Shown in pieces: positions 21,094 through 32,268 of a DNA stretch of 64,000 nucleotides. Below the pieces are notes generated by a model. That model was not told the origin of the DNA. It was given only the letters and a program-made list of their open reading frames with translations, and did no database searches. The position numbers were made by a program, and so were the translations under genes. Every line of letters begins with the position of its first letter. Positions within the stretch are counted from its first letter, which is position 1. The stretch is from Punica granatum (taxonomy: Eukaryota; Streptophyta; Magnoliopsida; Myrtales; Lythraceae): assembly GCF_007655135.1 (NCBI RefSeq), contig NC_045131.1:16290001-16354000 (forward strand), written 5' to 3'.

Positions 21094-24051
21094 CAAGTTG
21101 TGCGCACCCGAATTTCGTCTCGTCGGGGCACGCATGCGAGCGCCTATGCAACGCAGCTTAGGAGTGTCCACCTTCCCGGGGACGCGTGACGGACGCACGT
21201 GAGAAGGAGTCGCCACTTGTCATTTTACGACCCGAAGGTCGAGGGCCGGCAAGTTACCCAGGTCTAGGGGTACGGGTTACACCTAAAATGTTAAGGCAAT
21301 GGTCTGTACGGAACCGAAAATTCCGAATTCGGGGGTTCTATTACGTGTGGGCCTATATCCCACACGCCCTTTCGGTACTCTAACTTGTCTAAGCTTGCCA
21401 TTTTAATTTAATTACCGCTTAATTAAGTTCCGCTCATCTTATGCGTTTTGACACCGTAAATTCAAAGAAACACTCTGACCGTCCACTCTCCGATCGGGAT
21501 TTTACATGAATATATGTATAACATAAAATCTTACATTGTTCTCTCAAATAAATAAAAGACAAGCTACAATGACTAAATCCCGGTCGGTTCGCATTCGGCC
21601 ATGATTTCACTCATGCTTACCGTATAGTTTTGGAAAGACCGAAAATTAAATTAAATGAGCACTCGGTGTATGGGGGTATTGGATCCTGTGATCGACGGTT
21701 ATGGTCGTTGGACCCAGTGTGAATCGAGTCCTAAGGGATCAGGCTCGATTCGCATAACAATCAAGTGCAAAAGATGTAACAAGCAAGCTCAAATAAACAA
21801 TCAATGGGGTTTTGTTATCGCCGAATTTACGTGAATTAACTGATTATTACCCGAGGTATCTTAGCATACAAATCCTACCTTAAAACAAGCAAAAAGGGGT
21901 GATAGATAGGGTATGTAGCATTCGGCATTATTTTAACGGACCCGACAAACGTGATGTCTATAGTCAAGTCTCGAATGTGTGGGTTGTTTTTAGATTATTT
22001 TGTATCGTGACAATATGGCTTTTACAGATTAAAAGTATTTTCACCTAAAACCCAAAAAACCTAACCCTCTAATTGACTATTGCCCATGTTTGATTTAAAC
22101 CGAGTTTGTGATTAATTTGTTTTCCCATGTTTTGACCAATTTTATGCACAAGCCTACGCTAGGATCATGGTAGGACAAGAACCGGTAATCATGCCCTTGA
22201 ATCGGTAAATATGTGTGTGCATGAAAATCAAGATTAAGTTGTACGTATCTCGGTGCTTTTGAAATTGTGAATTTTGAAAAGGGCATGACTAACAGTTCTT
22301 GAACTGTCGACGCGATTACAAATTATTAATCAATTCGTGTAATCCAATTAAAGAAATCAAGTGATTTAATTTAGCCAAATTTAACGTCCCGATTATCCCG
22401 TGTGTAGAATTTTAGGTTAATTAAAAAACTTGCCGAATGCTTTAGTCTACGGATTTCGAGCCGTCGAGATAGCCATTAGTTGACCGCCCGATAAACTCTA
22501 ATTTCCGACATGGTCACATAATTACAAAAATGAAATATTTAAATGGGGCACATACATTGTCGGTGGGTGATCCAAGTAGAAAAGGGCCGGATATTTTTAG
22601 AAAATGTCCAGGGGACTGAATTGAACGATTTTAAAAGGGCAGTGACTGATTTGAAAATTCTAAAAAAATTTGGGGACTGATTTGAAAATTCTAAAAATAT
22701 TGGGGACTGATCTGAAAATTCTAAAAAAATGGGGACTGTGTAAAACAAATTACTGAAAATGTCTTATGACATATTTGAAATGAATTTGAAAATCGGGACT
22801 GATCTGAAAACAAAAAAAATTGCCCCAGGACTAAACTGAAACAACTTGAAAAGTTCCTAGGGACTCTTGAAAATTCTGGGAATTCCAGGGCTGATTGGAA
22901 AATAGTAAAATGACCGGGGCTTTATTGAAAAGAATTTTTGAAATTCGGGGCAGATCTGAAAAGGGTGAAAAATGGTCCTGGGATTAAACTGAAACAATTT
23001 GAAAAGTTCTTTGGGATTCTTGGAAAAATTCTGAAAAATCCAAGGACTGATTGGAAAATAATAAAATGATTGGGGCTTGATTGAAAATAATTTTGAAATT
23101 CGGGGCAGATCTTAAAAAAATAAAATACGTCCTCTGGACTGAAATGTGACAAAATAGAAAGTTCGTAAAATCGAGTTCGGGACAAATCCGATCACCCACG
23201 CGACCCAAGAATACTCATTTCACATTATATCCATCAAGCAAGCAATAATATTCAGGAAAAGAGCCCTAATCATGCCACTTAGTCGAGAATTTACCTAGTT
23301 CGGAAAGTTGAGGGGCTTTTCTGTAAAAATAAAAAAATCGCCGGATGAATCGGACCTGATCGGATCGGACCGGTCCGCCCGAAGGAGAAATCGCCCGGAA
23401 GAACGCTGGGCTGGACTGGGGAAGTTGGGCCTGGCTGGGCTTGGGCTGGGCCTGTGAAGAAAAACGAACTTGGCCGAGGCCCGTTAGCCGAAGGACGGCC
23501 GGGATCAGGGGAAGCGGCGGCGACGAGGCTGGGGGCAGCGGTTCTCGCCCCTGGAGGCCGCGACGACGGCACGAGAGGGCTCGGGTGACGGTTCTGGACA
23601 CCGCCGACGCCTTGCCGTGGTCGATCTAGGCCTCACCGGAGTTTAGGCGGTCGGAATCGGGGGGAATTTTGCGATTTTCCGGCGACGGTTCCCGAATCAA
23701 CCGATCTCCAAATTGGTCAGATCGAGAGCAAAATTTCCGTTTCTTCTTGCTGGGTCCTCTTCGCCTCGATCCAAATTGCTTTTCTGTTGAATTCCATCCC
23801 CTTTTCCGTTAAGATTTCGGCCGATTTGGCGGAAATCGCGAAAATCGCGATTTGGCGATTTCTGGCCCGGCGGGGTCACGGGCAACCGGCGAGCGCTGCC
23901 CGGCCTTTTTTTTTAAAAAAAATATATATATAATTTAATTTAATTTTAATTAATTAATATATATATATATATTAGAATAGGTAATAAATTGAAAAAATGA
24001 CGATTTTGCTCTCCTGGAGCCGATGGACCGAAATGGGGTGCTGACACAAGT
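21094..24051 (-). mobile_element. Solo LTR 2, same family as LTR 1, perfect 5-bp TSD
   Basis: The LTR proper spans 21099-24046 (2,948 bp) from TGTGCGCACCCG to GGGGTGCTGACA, flanked by CAAGT on both sides (21094-21098 and 24047-24051). Removing it rejoins the left LTR of the TRIM-like element, matching its right LTR at about 25845-25870. It has no coding internal domain. The right third is GC-rich (23350-23890) and contains an AT run near 23920-23975. Minus orientation is inferred as for LTR 1. The 1.3-kb length difference from LTR 1 is mostly in the poorly conserved centre. Confidence 0.9.
22570..23180. repeat. Degenerate minisatellite 'ggggactgatttgaaaattc'
   Basis: Units of about 30-35 bp with the core GGGGACTGATTTGAAAATTC recur about 12-15 times with variable spacers inside solo LTR 2. 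The same word appears on the opposite strand at 29080-29500, showing a related LTR there. Confidence 0.7.
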
Positions 24052-24512
24052 TTAAGATTGAAAGGATACAAAAGAGCTAAATCACTCTAGAGAAGTCTGA
24101 AATGACTTCAAAATATTTCTTCTTCATTCATTGATTTTCAAAATGAGAAATACAACGTTCATATAGACCTAAAACCCTCATGAAACCTACCATTTAACTT
24201 TACCTACTACCCATGGCCAACTAAATACAATAATTACATCATTGAGAATGAAAACCAGCTAGATATACTCAACTACTTGCCTTAATCCGAATTTTATTTT
24301 CCATAGAGATAATAAGCCACTAATCCTTCTTAATGCATATGAAAACCAACCCTCATTAATGCTTCTTGACTTATTGTCCTCCTCTGATCAACCATCATCA
24401 ATGGGCCTTACAACCTGGGCCCTAACGAATAGACTTGTGGCTCGGTGTCTTCTTCTTCTTGGGCTTCACTCAATCAGCCCTTTCCATGTTGGTAGCCGAC
24501 ATTGCGTCCGCA

Positions 24513-25793
24513 TCAATTTCCTTCATTTGAGAGAAAACTCGTCCTCGAGCTTGGAATCTCTAGATAACAACTCTTGCTATGAAGCTTTCCACGCTCAAAT
24601 TGATCACCCAGTTAGGGATGCTACGGTCTTCGAAAATGGATCAATTTAGGAACAATCGACATAGAATCATGACTATCTTTGAATCTCCCTCCAATATCTC
24701 CGTTCAATGATCCATAAAATTGACTCAACACCTTGGAGATCATGCATGGTATACCAAGTGACGGCTTTTACTCAAAAATTCCTTTCGTTCCTGGCATACT
24801 TTCATTGCACAGAACCTATGGTTGTGTCAAACCGACAACCCTCTATTTGGTTGATGGACTCTGATAACATCTTCGATGAATTTTTGAAAGTTCCAACTAG
24901 GGTAAGTTAAAAGCTGGCTCCTTCGAGGTATTCTCTTCAAACGTTAACTCATTCACAATCAAAGCACCAATATCTTGTTGCTCCAACTTTGGCTTTTCCT
25001 TGTACTCCAACTCTTCTTCCTCTCTTGATTTATTCTCCTTCTCAAAAACATCATCTATCTCTTCTACTTTGTCATTCTTTTTGGAGTTGTCTTCTTTGTT
25101 CTGCGTTTCTCCCTTCACAATCGCATTATTGATGATCATCATATCACAAGGGTCTTTCTTTTCTCTCCAAAGAGAATGGTGAGACTCTGAAAAACCACTT
25201 CAAAATTCAAATACGTATTGTTCATATACTAATGGAAGATACCTGGCCTTAAGCATTCGCTTAATATGCCTCCAAGAGAATATTGGATCCATGCCATCTT
25301 AAAGACACTCTTTCTGCACCTTTTTCCCACCAAATAGATGCTCCCACCCTCTCCCTTAATCGGCACACAACTCGATCTAGCCGACTTCCACCATTGGGAA
25401 TGTCGAAATACTCGAAAAAGTTGTCCAATTGGGATTCGTTTTGGAAGGTATTCCTTTAGCTCCCATTTATGGACTCTGCTTCCACGAAAGCCGTTGATCG
25501 AAATGTATTCGTCATCTTTAAATAAATCATCATCCAATTGTAATCTCCTCGGAACACATTGAAGATCAAGTGGTTCTCTGAGAGCCATCCTCTTCGATCG
25601 TTCTACCTTCACCTCGCTCCAGTTTCCATGCAAGCCAAGGGCCCCGTGTTGAAGAACGATCTCATTGAGATGCTACTCCATTTGACCAACTCTTTGGTCT
25701 ATAGCTTCTATTGTGGTTTCTTCCCGCTCTTTGACGTTTGGAAGATGGTTACCCAACTCGTCTGCTAATAGTCAGTCTTGGGCAAATCCCTCA
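24513..25793 (-). pseudogene. Internal region of TRIM-like element with orphan ORFs
   Basis: The minus strand holds two frames between the LTRs. One, 25229-25633 (134 codons), is rich in charged residues and includes 'MALREPLDLQCVPRRLQ' and 'FRGSRVHKWELKEYLPKR'. The other, 24897-25142 (81 codons), is an acidic Glu/Lys-rich stretch. Order, strand and position after the primer-binding site suggest a degenerate gag-like protein, as in gag-only elements, but I do not recognise the family. No zinc knuckle or protease motif is visible. Stops and frame breaks separate the pieces. Confidence 0.4.
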
Positions 25794-25804
25794 CTCTGAT
25801 ACCA
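25794..25804 (-). other. Primer-binding site (Met tRNA), minus strand
   Basis: CTCTGATACCA is the exact complement of TGGTATCAGAG. It lies between the internal region and the right LTR and sets the element's direction. Confidence 0.75.
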
Positions 25805-26312
25805 CCTAACGCAGCGGTTTAGAGATTAAGTTGCTCGCCTAAAACACGTTTAGGCTTGAAAAGATATAAAAGACCTAAATCACTCTAAAGAAGTCTGAAA
25901 TGACTTGAAAATATTCCATCTTTATTCATTCATTGATTTTCAAAATGAGGAATACAACCTTTATATAAACCTAAAACCCTCCTAAAACCTACCACTTAAC
26001 TTCATCTACTATTCATGGCCAACTAAAAGAATTAATTACATCATTGAGAATGAAAACCAACTAGACATACTCAACTACCCCCCTTAATCCGAATTTTATT
26101 TCCCATAGACATAATCAGCCACAAATCATTCTTAATGCATATGACCACTAACCCTCATTAATGCTTCTTGACTTCTTGTCCTCCCCTGATCAGCCACCAT
26201 CAATGGGCCTTATTGGCTGGAACTTCACAAATAGACTTAGGGCTCGGTCTTCTTCTTCTTGGGCTTCACTCGATTAGCCCTTCCCATGTTGGTAGCCGAC
26301 ATTGCGTCCACA

Positions 26313-26577
26313 TGAGAAAGTTTCGCCACAAGTCCTGTTGGCATATGATTGCCGACGCTTTTGAAAAAGCCCAGGTAAAAGCACGATATTGATCAACTTC
26401 CAAAGCATCGGCCAAAATGAGAGAGACGAAGACGAACAATGAATCGAGAGGGTGTGATAGATTGAGAATCCTCCATCTCCTCTTCATCTTCCCTCGTATT
26501 CCCCCTCCAATTCTCCTAGACGACTTACTACTCTTCCTTCCCTTACTACTACTACTTCCCGAGCTAAGCCTCCCTCT

Positions 26578-26620
<43 letters not shown>

Positions 26621-27451
26621 GCAGCTACTTCTAACCTTATTGTTGTTGGCCTTGTTGTTGTTACTTCCCCCCTTGTTGTTACCTGAGCTATGCTCCTCCT
26701 TATTGTTATTGCTTCTTCCTTAGCTATAGTTCACTCTAGCTGCTCCTTGTTGCTGTTACTTCATCATCATACTCGTTGTTCTTCAGCCACTGTTATCGCT
26801 ACTTAAAGGCATGCCTCTACTGAGAGCGAGAGAGGGGAAAAAGAAAAAAAGAGGGAAGCGTAGAGAGAATGGAATGAAGAGGATAATGGGAGAGATCATG
26901 AAAAGAAAAGACTTAATTTGCATTTCGAAATTTTTGCTAGGCGCTTGGGGGGGATTTTCTCCCCAACGTTTTAATTTTTTTTTTGAAATTCAAACGTCTA
27001 TGGGTGACACATTGGCCTAACACTTCTGAAACCGTTACCTAAGGTACTTCTTGGCGACAATTAGAAGCGTTATCTAAGGTACTCCTTGGCTGACGCTTAA
27101 AATGGGGGTCGGCCAAGGCGAACCTTTGTCTGTGTTTCGACAAGCATACGCATTGGCCAATCTTAGCAAACGCTTTAGAGGGATTTCAAATTAAAAAAAT
27201 TTAAATTTTTAAAATTTAATTATAAATGTTACTACGCTTCTATAAGCCTCGGCTTATGGTAGGCCTTTGGCGACGTTTCGTGAAAGTATCGCCTAAAGTC
27301 TATAGTGCATAACTTTTCGTGACGCTTTTCAAAATGTCGCCAAAAAAGGGTCGCCTAAAGGGTCGCCTCGGATATGTACAATTTGATGATTTTATTTATT
27401 TATTTGCTGATAATCCCTCACATGTGTGGGTTGGAATAGATTTGAAGGCCC
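26313..27451. other. Non-coding stretch with (CT)n microsatellite
   Basis: This is sequence between the TRIM-like element and the mini-CACTA. It includes a CT microsatellite at about 26578-26618. From about 26990 to 27370 the words 'cgcctaaag' and 'gacgctttt' recur in both orientations, which resembles sub-terminal regions of CACTA elements, but I found no matching ends. The frame at 26417-26686 is low-complexity around the CT run and is not a gene. Confidence 0.45.
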
Positions 27452-27943
27452 CACTACAACAAAATAGCTCATTAGCAACTAAGTGACCAATTTTAGTTGA
27501 AAAGTAGTTTTTAACAACTAAATATTTTTTTACCGTACATATGTTTAGTTGCCCAATCTTCTAGCTATTTAATTCTGGTAACTGATACACAATCAAATTA
27601 TTTTAGTTGTTATAGATTTTAGCGACTATATTTTTCTATTTAGCAACTAGAAATTTAGTCGATAAATAGTTTATTGGTCGCTAAATAAACTCTTCTAACA
27701 ACTATACTTTTCAATTCAGCGAAAAAAACAACTATACTTTTCACTTTACCCAAGAATAAAATGTAGTAGTTAATACTTATAACAACTAAAATGACTTGGT
27801 TGCATATCAGTTGCTACAATTCAATAGATAAAGGATTTGGCAACGAAATATGTGTATGGTTGAAAACTATTTTAGTTGTTAAAAGTTATTTTTTAGCAAT
27901 TAAAAGTGATCGCTTAGTTGTTAATAAATTACTTTCTTCAGTG
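27452..27943. mobile_element. Mini-CACTA (En/Spm-like) element
   Basis: This 492-bp segment starts CACTACAACAAAATAG and, read inward from the right, starts CACTGAAGAAAGTAAT. Sub-terminal 'ttagttg' and 'caactaa' words repeat in both orientations, as in CACTA ends. Flanking trinucleotides CCC (27449-27451) and CTC (27944-27946) form a 3-bp duplication with one mismatch. No transposase is present. The 5'-CACTA end and the repeat style support the class; the imperfect TSD lowers confidence. Confidence 0.6.
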
Positions 27944-28559
27944 CTCATTGCGTAAAAATTCATTAAATTAGGGGTATCAAACATGCACTCTAATACCACG
28001 TGAGATTTTAGATGTCACAAACGTTTGATCAAAAAGATAAATCATATTAGATCCGACGTGATTTTATTTATTCATTCAGTCAATAATGGTTGTCCTAGCT
28101 GGGCCGACCAGAGAAGATTGGTTTTCAAATCTAGACCCAGCTCGTTGTGGTCTTGTAGAAGGATTCCCAGTTGTTATTTGAGATATTTCTTGATTTGATT
28201 TGAACCAAAATTCCACCAAATGATAGAAATCAAATGAAACATAATTTTCAAAACAAGTTCACGATCAAGCAAAAGCAATTCGATTGTTGGAATCTACCAG
28301 GGAGTGAGAATTATAATAATGAAAAATCAATCAAAATCCCAACGTGAGAAGATTAACCAAAGGAAAGAAATATAGCATTTTGATTATGAGAAACAAAATG
28401 CGCATTGGATATTGAAAAATATATTAAAATTCCATTCCCGACATGGGAACGGGAGGGTCGCAAAATTTCAAGAAAATTTTGGTGGCTTCTGCTTATGAAT
28501 TCAAGGAATAAAATATTCTCATCCTCTGGAAATAGAATTTTATGAATTTTGGCATCAAT

Positions 28560-29560
28560 GAATTTCCACCGGGGGGACTCTTGCGAATTATCACTATAAA
28601 GGGCACCAAGAGAGCCATGGAGAGGGTACTCACTCTTGGATATTCACGCATTCAAATTCCAAGAGCAGTCCCTCATCCCTCTCAATAATCTTCTTTTCTT
28701 ATCACGTCTTTCCCTCGGCACAACCTCGGTCATCGTTGGATACTAGGTATACATTTTTAAACTTGGGATAGTGAGAATTAGATTTGTTAAACCTTTCATG
28801 TGCTTATCACCCGACTAAAGTGATTAAAAATGGTGAATGGGTCCTAATTGTTTAGTTAGGTAGATAGGCTTGCTTAACGTGTGATAATCGATGATTGACT
28901 ATATCCACCCATAAACTTGATCCCGTTGATTTGATGAATGTGTCCATTGATGTGTTCTAATCGTCTTTATTGAATAAAACTTGGGGAATGATGAAAAATG
29001 AGTCGATGAGATCGTCATGATGAATAGCAATCAACTCTAATCCCAAACAACCTTAATCTCTGCTTTATAAAGTTTCAAACCATTTCAGTCAAGTCCCTGA
29101 AAATTTTTCACCATTTTAAAATCAGCTGATAATTTTTTGGTATGTTTCGGTTTGGCCCTAGGACGGTTTTTCGATTTTCAGTTCAACCACTGAACTTTTA
29201 GTGCTGTTCAAATCAGTCCTAGAAACTTTGCAGTTTTTAAATCAGTCCCAGACTTTTGTTTCAGTTTGGTCCTTGGATAAATTTCAATGTTTTCAATCAG
29301 TAATCGAACTTTTCAGACTAGACCAGATCAGGTCCTGAAATTTATAAAATTTTCAAATCAGTCCCCAACTTTTTTTACTGTCCAGATGAGTCCGTGGGCT
29401 TTTTGAGGTTATGCAAAAGCAAGACAAGACTTTCCAAATCATTTCAGTAAAGTCCCCAAACTTTTTTACATTTTCTAAAAATTCCCAGAACTTTTAGAGT
29501 TCGTCAAACAAGTCCCGTGTAATCACTCAGCTTTGAGATTTGGACAAAATAAATGGATAA
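28560..29560 (+). mobile_element. Fragment of a large gypsy LTR
   Basis: Positions 29080-29500 repeat 'aaatcagtcc' with 'aactttt' units, the reverse complement of the minisatellite in solo LTR 2. Upstream, TATAAAGG (28595-28602) followed by a C/T-rich transcript-like start fits a U3/R junction. So this is a plus-oriented relative of the same LTR superfamily. No clean ends or TSD were found. No gag or pol sequence adjoins it. From 27944 to 28560 and from 29561 to 30471 I see nothing further identifiable. Confidence 0.45.
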
Positions 29561-30471
29561 ATTGGTAAACCTAACTAGAATTATGCCTGGTAATTGTGTA
29601 TTGATTTGTGTGATTCAATGTTTGAATCGGTTCGATTTGTATAGGGGGGATTATATGATGTTGATGTTGTATATGAATTATGAGTGAAACTCAAGGATGA
29701 CCAATTGTGGATAGATTAACTACCTTGAAAATTAATAAAATTGGCAATTTTAGACGTTTTAAGTATCGACAGTGTTGGTTATTGGCTTGTGAGCCGCTTA
29801 TTTCGTAATAGAACCAGCGCCACCCCAGCCCGCAACCTCCCCCCCCACAAGAACAAAAAAAACTCCCTTTTGCCTTTATTTTCCTTTCTCGCCGACAGGG
29901 CCTCTAGTCTTCCCATAAGATCAGATCGGACGTGCTCGTACAGTTCATAGAAGGGTATGATCAACTCATTGATTGTTGGAAAGTTTCACTCCTCTATATT
30001 TGAAATATGCTAAGAAACTTTGTTAATATTGCTTTGTATGTTTCTAACAATTCTATGTTCTTTTAGGTGACATAGGGGAGTAATCGTCCCTCACGTGCAA
30101 CATAGATGCTCAAGCGGGGACGATGCCAGATGAGATGCCAAGTCAGACTTTATGCATGAACAAGATGCCGGCGCAAGGATTGGGCCCAACTTTGATGTCA
30201 TTTTAAAGTTCCACTGAGCTTATAACGAATTGGGTCCATATCTGTCTCAGAAGTTTAAGTCGATAGGTGATAGTAATGATACCAATCTCTCTTATAAGTC
30301 CAAGGGTTGGCTCTTATTTTTTCGATGTGGTATCGTATGATCCTTATCAATTGAAACTCTAGAAAGGACAGAATTATAGAAACACTCACAAAACATGATA
30401 GGGGGCTTTTATTCATAAACTGGAGTTATATCAAATATAGAAAATAATCTCTACCTAATATATAAAATCTC

Positions 30472-30933
30472 CTAAATATAAGGGGTTTTACCCCATATAT
30501 TCCATGGTTTCACATTTTTTTCCAAATTTATCTTATGTTTTTAAAATTATCAAAAATATCACGTGGTTTACATTTTGCTCCAAATATATCCAGGCGTTAT
30601 ATTTTCTGTCGACATCTAATGGTTGTGCTGATATGGCACGTTTGAAAATCAACGGTGCTTACGTGGCCGTGCTTTATGTTTTTGATCATTCCTAAACCTA
30701 TCCCATGGTTTTCAACTAACTTCAATCATATCCCATGGTTTTTTTTCAAATCTACCCCGAGAAAACGTGCCATGTCAGCACGGCCGTTAGATGTCGACAG
30801 AAAATATAACGTCGAGATAGATTTGGAACAAAATGTAAACCATGAGATATTTTTTATAATTTTAAAAGCATATGATAGATTTGAAAAAAAATGTGAAACC
30901 ATGAGATATATGGCATAAAAACCACTAAATATA
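30472..30933. mobile_element. Foldback MULE-like element 1 with 9-bp TSD
   Basis: The element proper is 30481-30924 (444 bp), flanked by CTAAATATA at 30472-30480 and 30925-30933. The arms are inverted over most of their length; both contain 'ccatggtttcacatttttt'-like sequence, 'aaaattat' and 'tattttctgtcgacatct'. The loop holds a CCATGG-rich segment. A 9-bp TSD plus long inverted arms is the Mutator-like pattern. It has no coding capacity. Confidence 0.85.
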
Positions 30934-30967
30934 ATAAGTGTTGTACAGTCTTCTAAGTCATATTAAA

Positions 30968-32265
30968 CTAGTGTTTTTAGTCTGTGAGTTGCACAGATTC
31001 TTTTTCATATATATTTGTATAATTTCTTCTTGTAAGTATATATAGTTTGAAACACCAATTTCTAATTAAAATGGGGTTAATTGCCTAAACAAACATAAAC
31101 TTTTCACATTTTATCAATTCTAGCACGAACATTTTTTCTTAACCTAAAAATACATAAACTATTAATTTAATATCAATATTAGCACGACTTTCATTTTTTC
31201 GATCGGTGAGCCTCAACAACAACCACTGCTAGCCCAATTGGGTTGGCCATGATGACAAAGGTCTTTGGTGACCCCAATTAGGGACTGGTGGCCGCTGATG
31301 AGACTTCCACCACATACCACCTTCATTCTTTTCTAGATTTTACTTTTTCTTTTTTCAAATTTGGGCAATGAAGACCTCATAGGGGCCCACCGTCCCCCTA
31401 TAAGGTCGCCGACGACCTCGACTACCTCGATCAGAGGGTGTGGCCGTAGATTCTCATTTAAATGAACGGAAATTTGAGGCATGCTGAAATTGATATAAAA
31501 TTGATAGTTCGTGCATTTTTAGATTAAGAAAAAAAGTTTGTACTAGAATTAATAAAATGTGAAAATTTTGTGTTTTTTAGACAATTATCCCTTAAAAATA
31601 ATAATTTTTAATTCTAATTCTAATTTTCAAATAATAATTTTCAATATTTTTATTAAAAATTAGAGTAAATTAGTTATTTTAATAATAGTTTGAAACTAAT
31701 TATTTCAATTAATATGCATCATATATTTAATTTAATTAAAAATATAAATATGCCACATATATCAAGTTTAGTAATTGAAATAAAAATTTGCTTCGTACCT
31801 TTTATTTATATAGTGCTTATGACATTCTTATTCTTATTTTTATTTTTTGTTCTATTTTATGAGCTTTTATTCATATTATGGTCATAAGTTTCTCTATAGG
31901 ACATACTTTGTCATGGAAATCCTATATATGATCAATTAAATTTTTTTCGTGGTGTATATATTTTCTTTTTGGGCCAATTCGTTATACGTTTTTGTTTATA
32001 TACAAATTGACTATAATTTAATTTGTGGTGTTTGTATTAGACTTGTCCAATTAAAAAAAATTGTTTAGCCCTTTTCGTCCCCATTTTGTAGTGTTTGTAT
32101 AAGACTTATTCATTGTATCTTAGAAATTGTTATATTATTATTATAGTTATTTTATTTAGAATAACAATTTATTTATTATAATTTTTAGTTTATGAAATTT
32201 AGTTTTTCACCATATTGAGAACATTTATTCCGGATATTTATTACAAGCGTAGTTTACTTTACTAT
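30968..32265 (-). mobile_element. Helitron-like segment b
   Basis: The minus-strand 3' terminus is CTAG at 30968-30971, preceded on that strand by a hairpin whose stem is CTGTG/CACAG (30981-30995). The AT-rich body from 31590 aligns with the body of segment d at 40.29 kb ('aaaaataataattttt', 'aattttcaaat', 'aaaaattagagtaa'). The body is split by a foldback element at 31073-31591. The 5' end is unclear, so the right limit is only where the next terminus begins. No Rep/helicase is encoded. Confidence 0.5.
31073..31591. mobile_element. Foldback MULE-like element 2, nested in Helitron-like b
   Basis: The long inverted arms match by eye: the left includes 'cacattttatcaattctag' and the right carries its complement 'ctagaattaataaaatgtg'. 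The centre (31200-31440) is GC-rich with no motif. Flanking 'aattaaaat' and 'ttaaaaata' are a decayed 9-bp duplication. The related Helitron-like copy near 40.3 kb has an uninterrupted 'attaaaaataataat' at the corresponding place, which acts as an empty site. Confidence 0.7.
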
Positions 32266-32268
32266 ATA

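Larger units (their letters stand above)
21057..26312 (-). mobile_element. TRIM/LARD-like retrotransposon, minus strand, split by solo LTR 2
   Basis: Two direct LTRs bound this element: a left one at about 21057-21098 plus 24047-24512, and a right one at about 25806-26312. They align along their whole length, with shared 'tctgaaatgact', 'ccttaatccgaatttta' and 'gccgacattgcgtcc'. CTCTGATACCA (about 25794-25804), the reverse complement of a Met-tRNA primer-binding site, lies just inside the right LTR. The element therefore runs right to left, and the right copy is its 5' LTR. Each LTR is about 500 bp and begins TGTGGACGCAATG or TGCGGACGCAATG (minus strand). The interior lacks pol. The LTRs differ at many sites, so it is old. 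The right LTR's inner edge and the outer TSD are unclear. Confidence 0.75.

Noticed and set aside
22570..23180. Regularly spaced repeats resembling a CRISPR array
   Set aside because: The units are degenerate, the spacers are variable in length and themselves low-complexity, no cas genes exist, and the genome is plant.
23266..23629. GC-rich frames of 111, 93 and 62 codons
   Set aside because: They lie in the GC-rich part of solo LTR 2 and have Pro/Arg/Ser-biased text on both strands with no motif; GC content explains the lack of stops.
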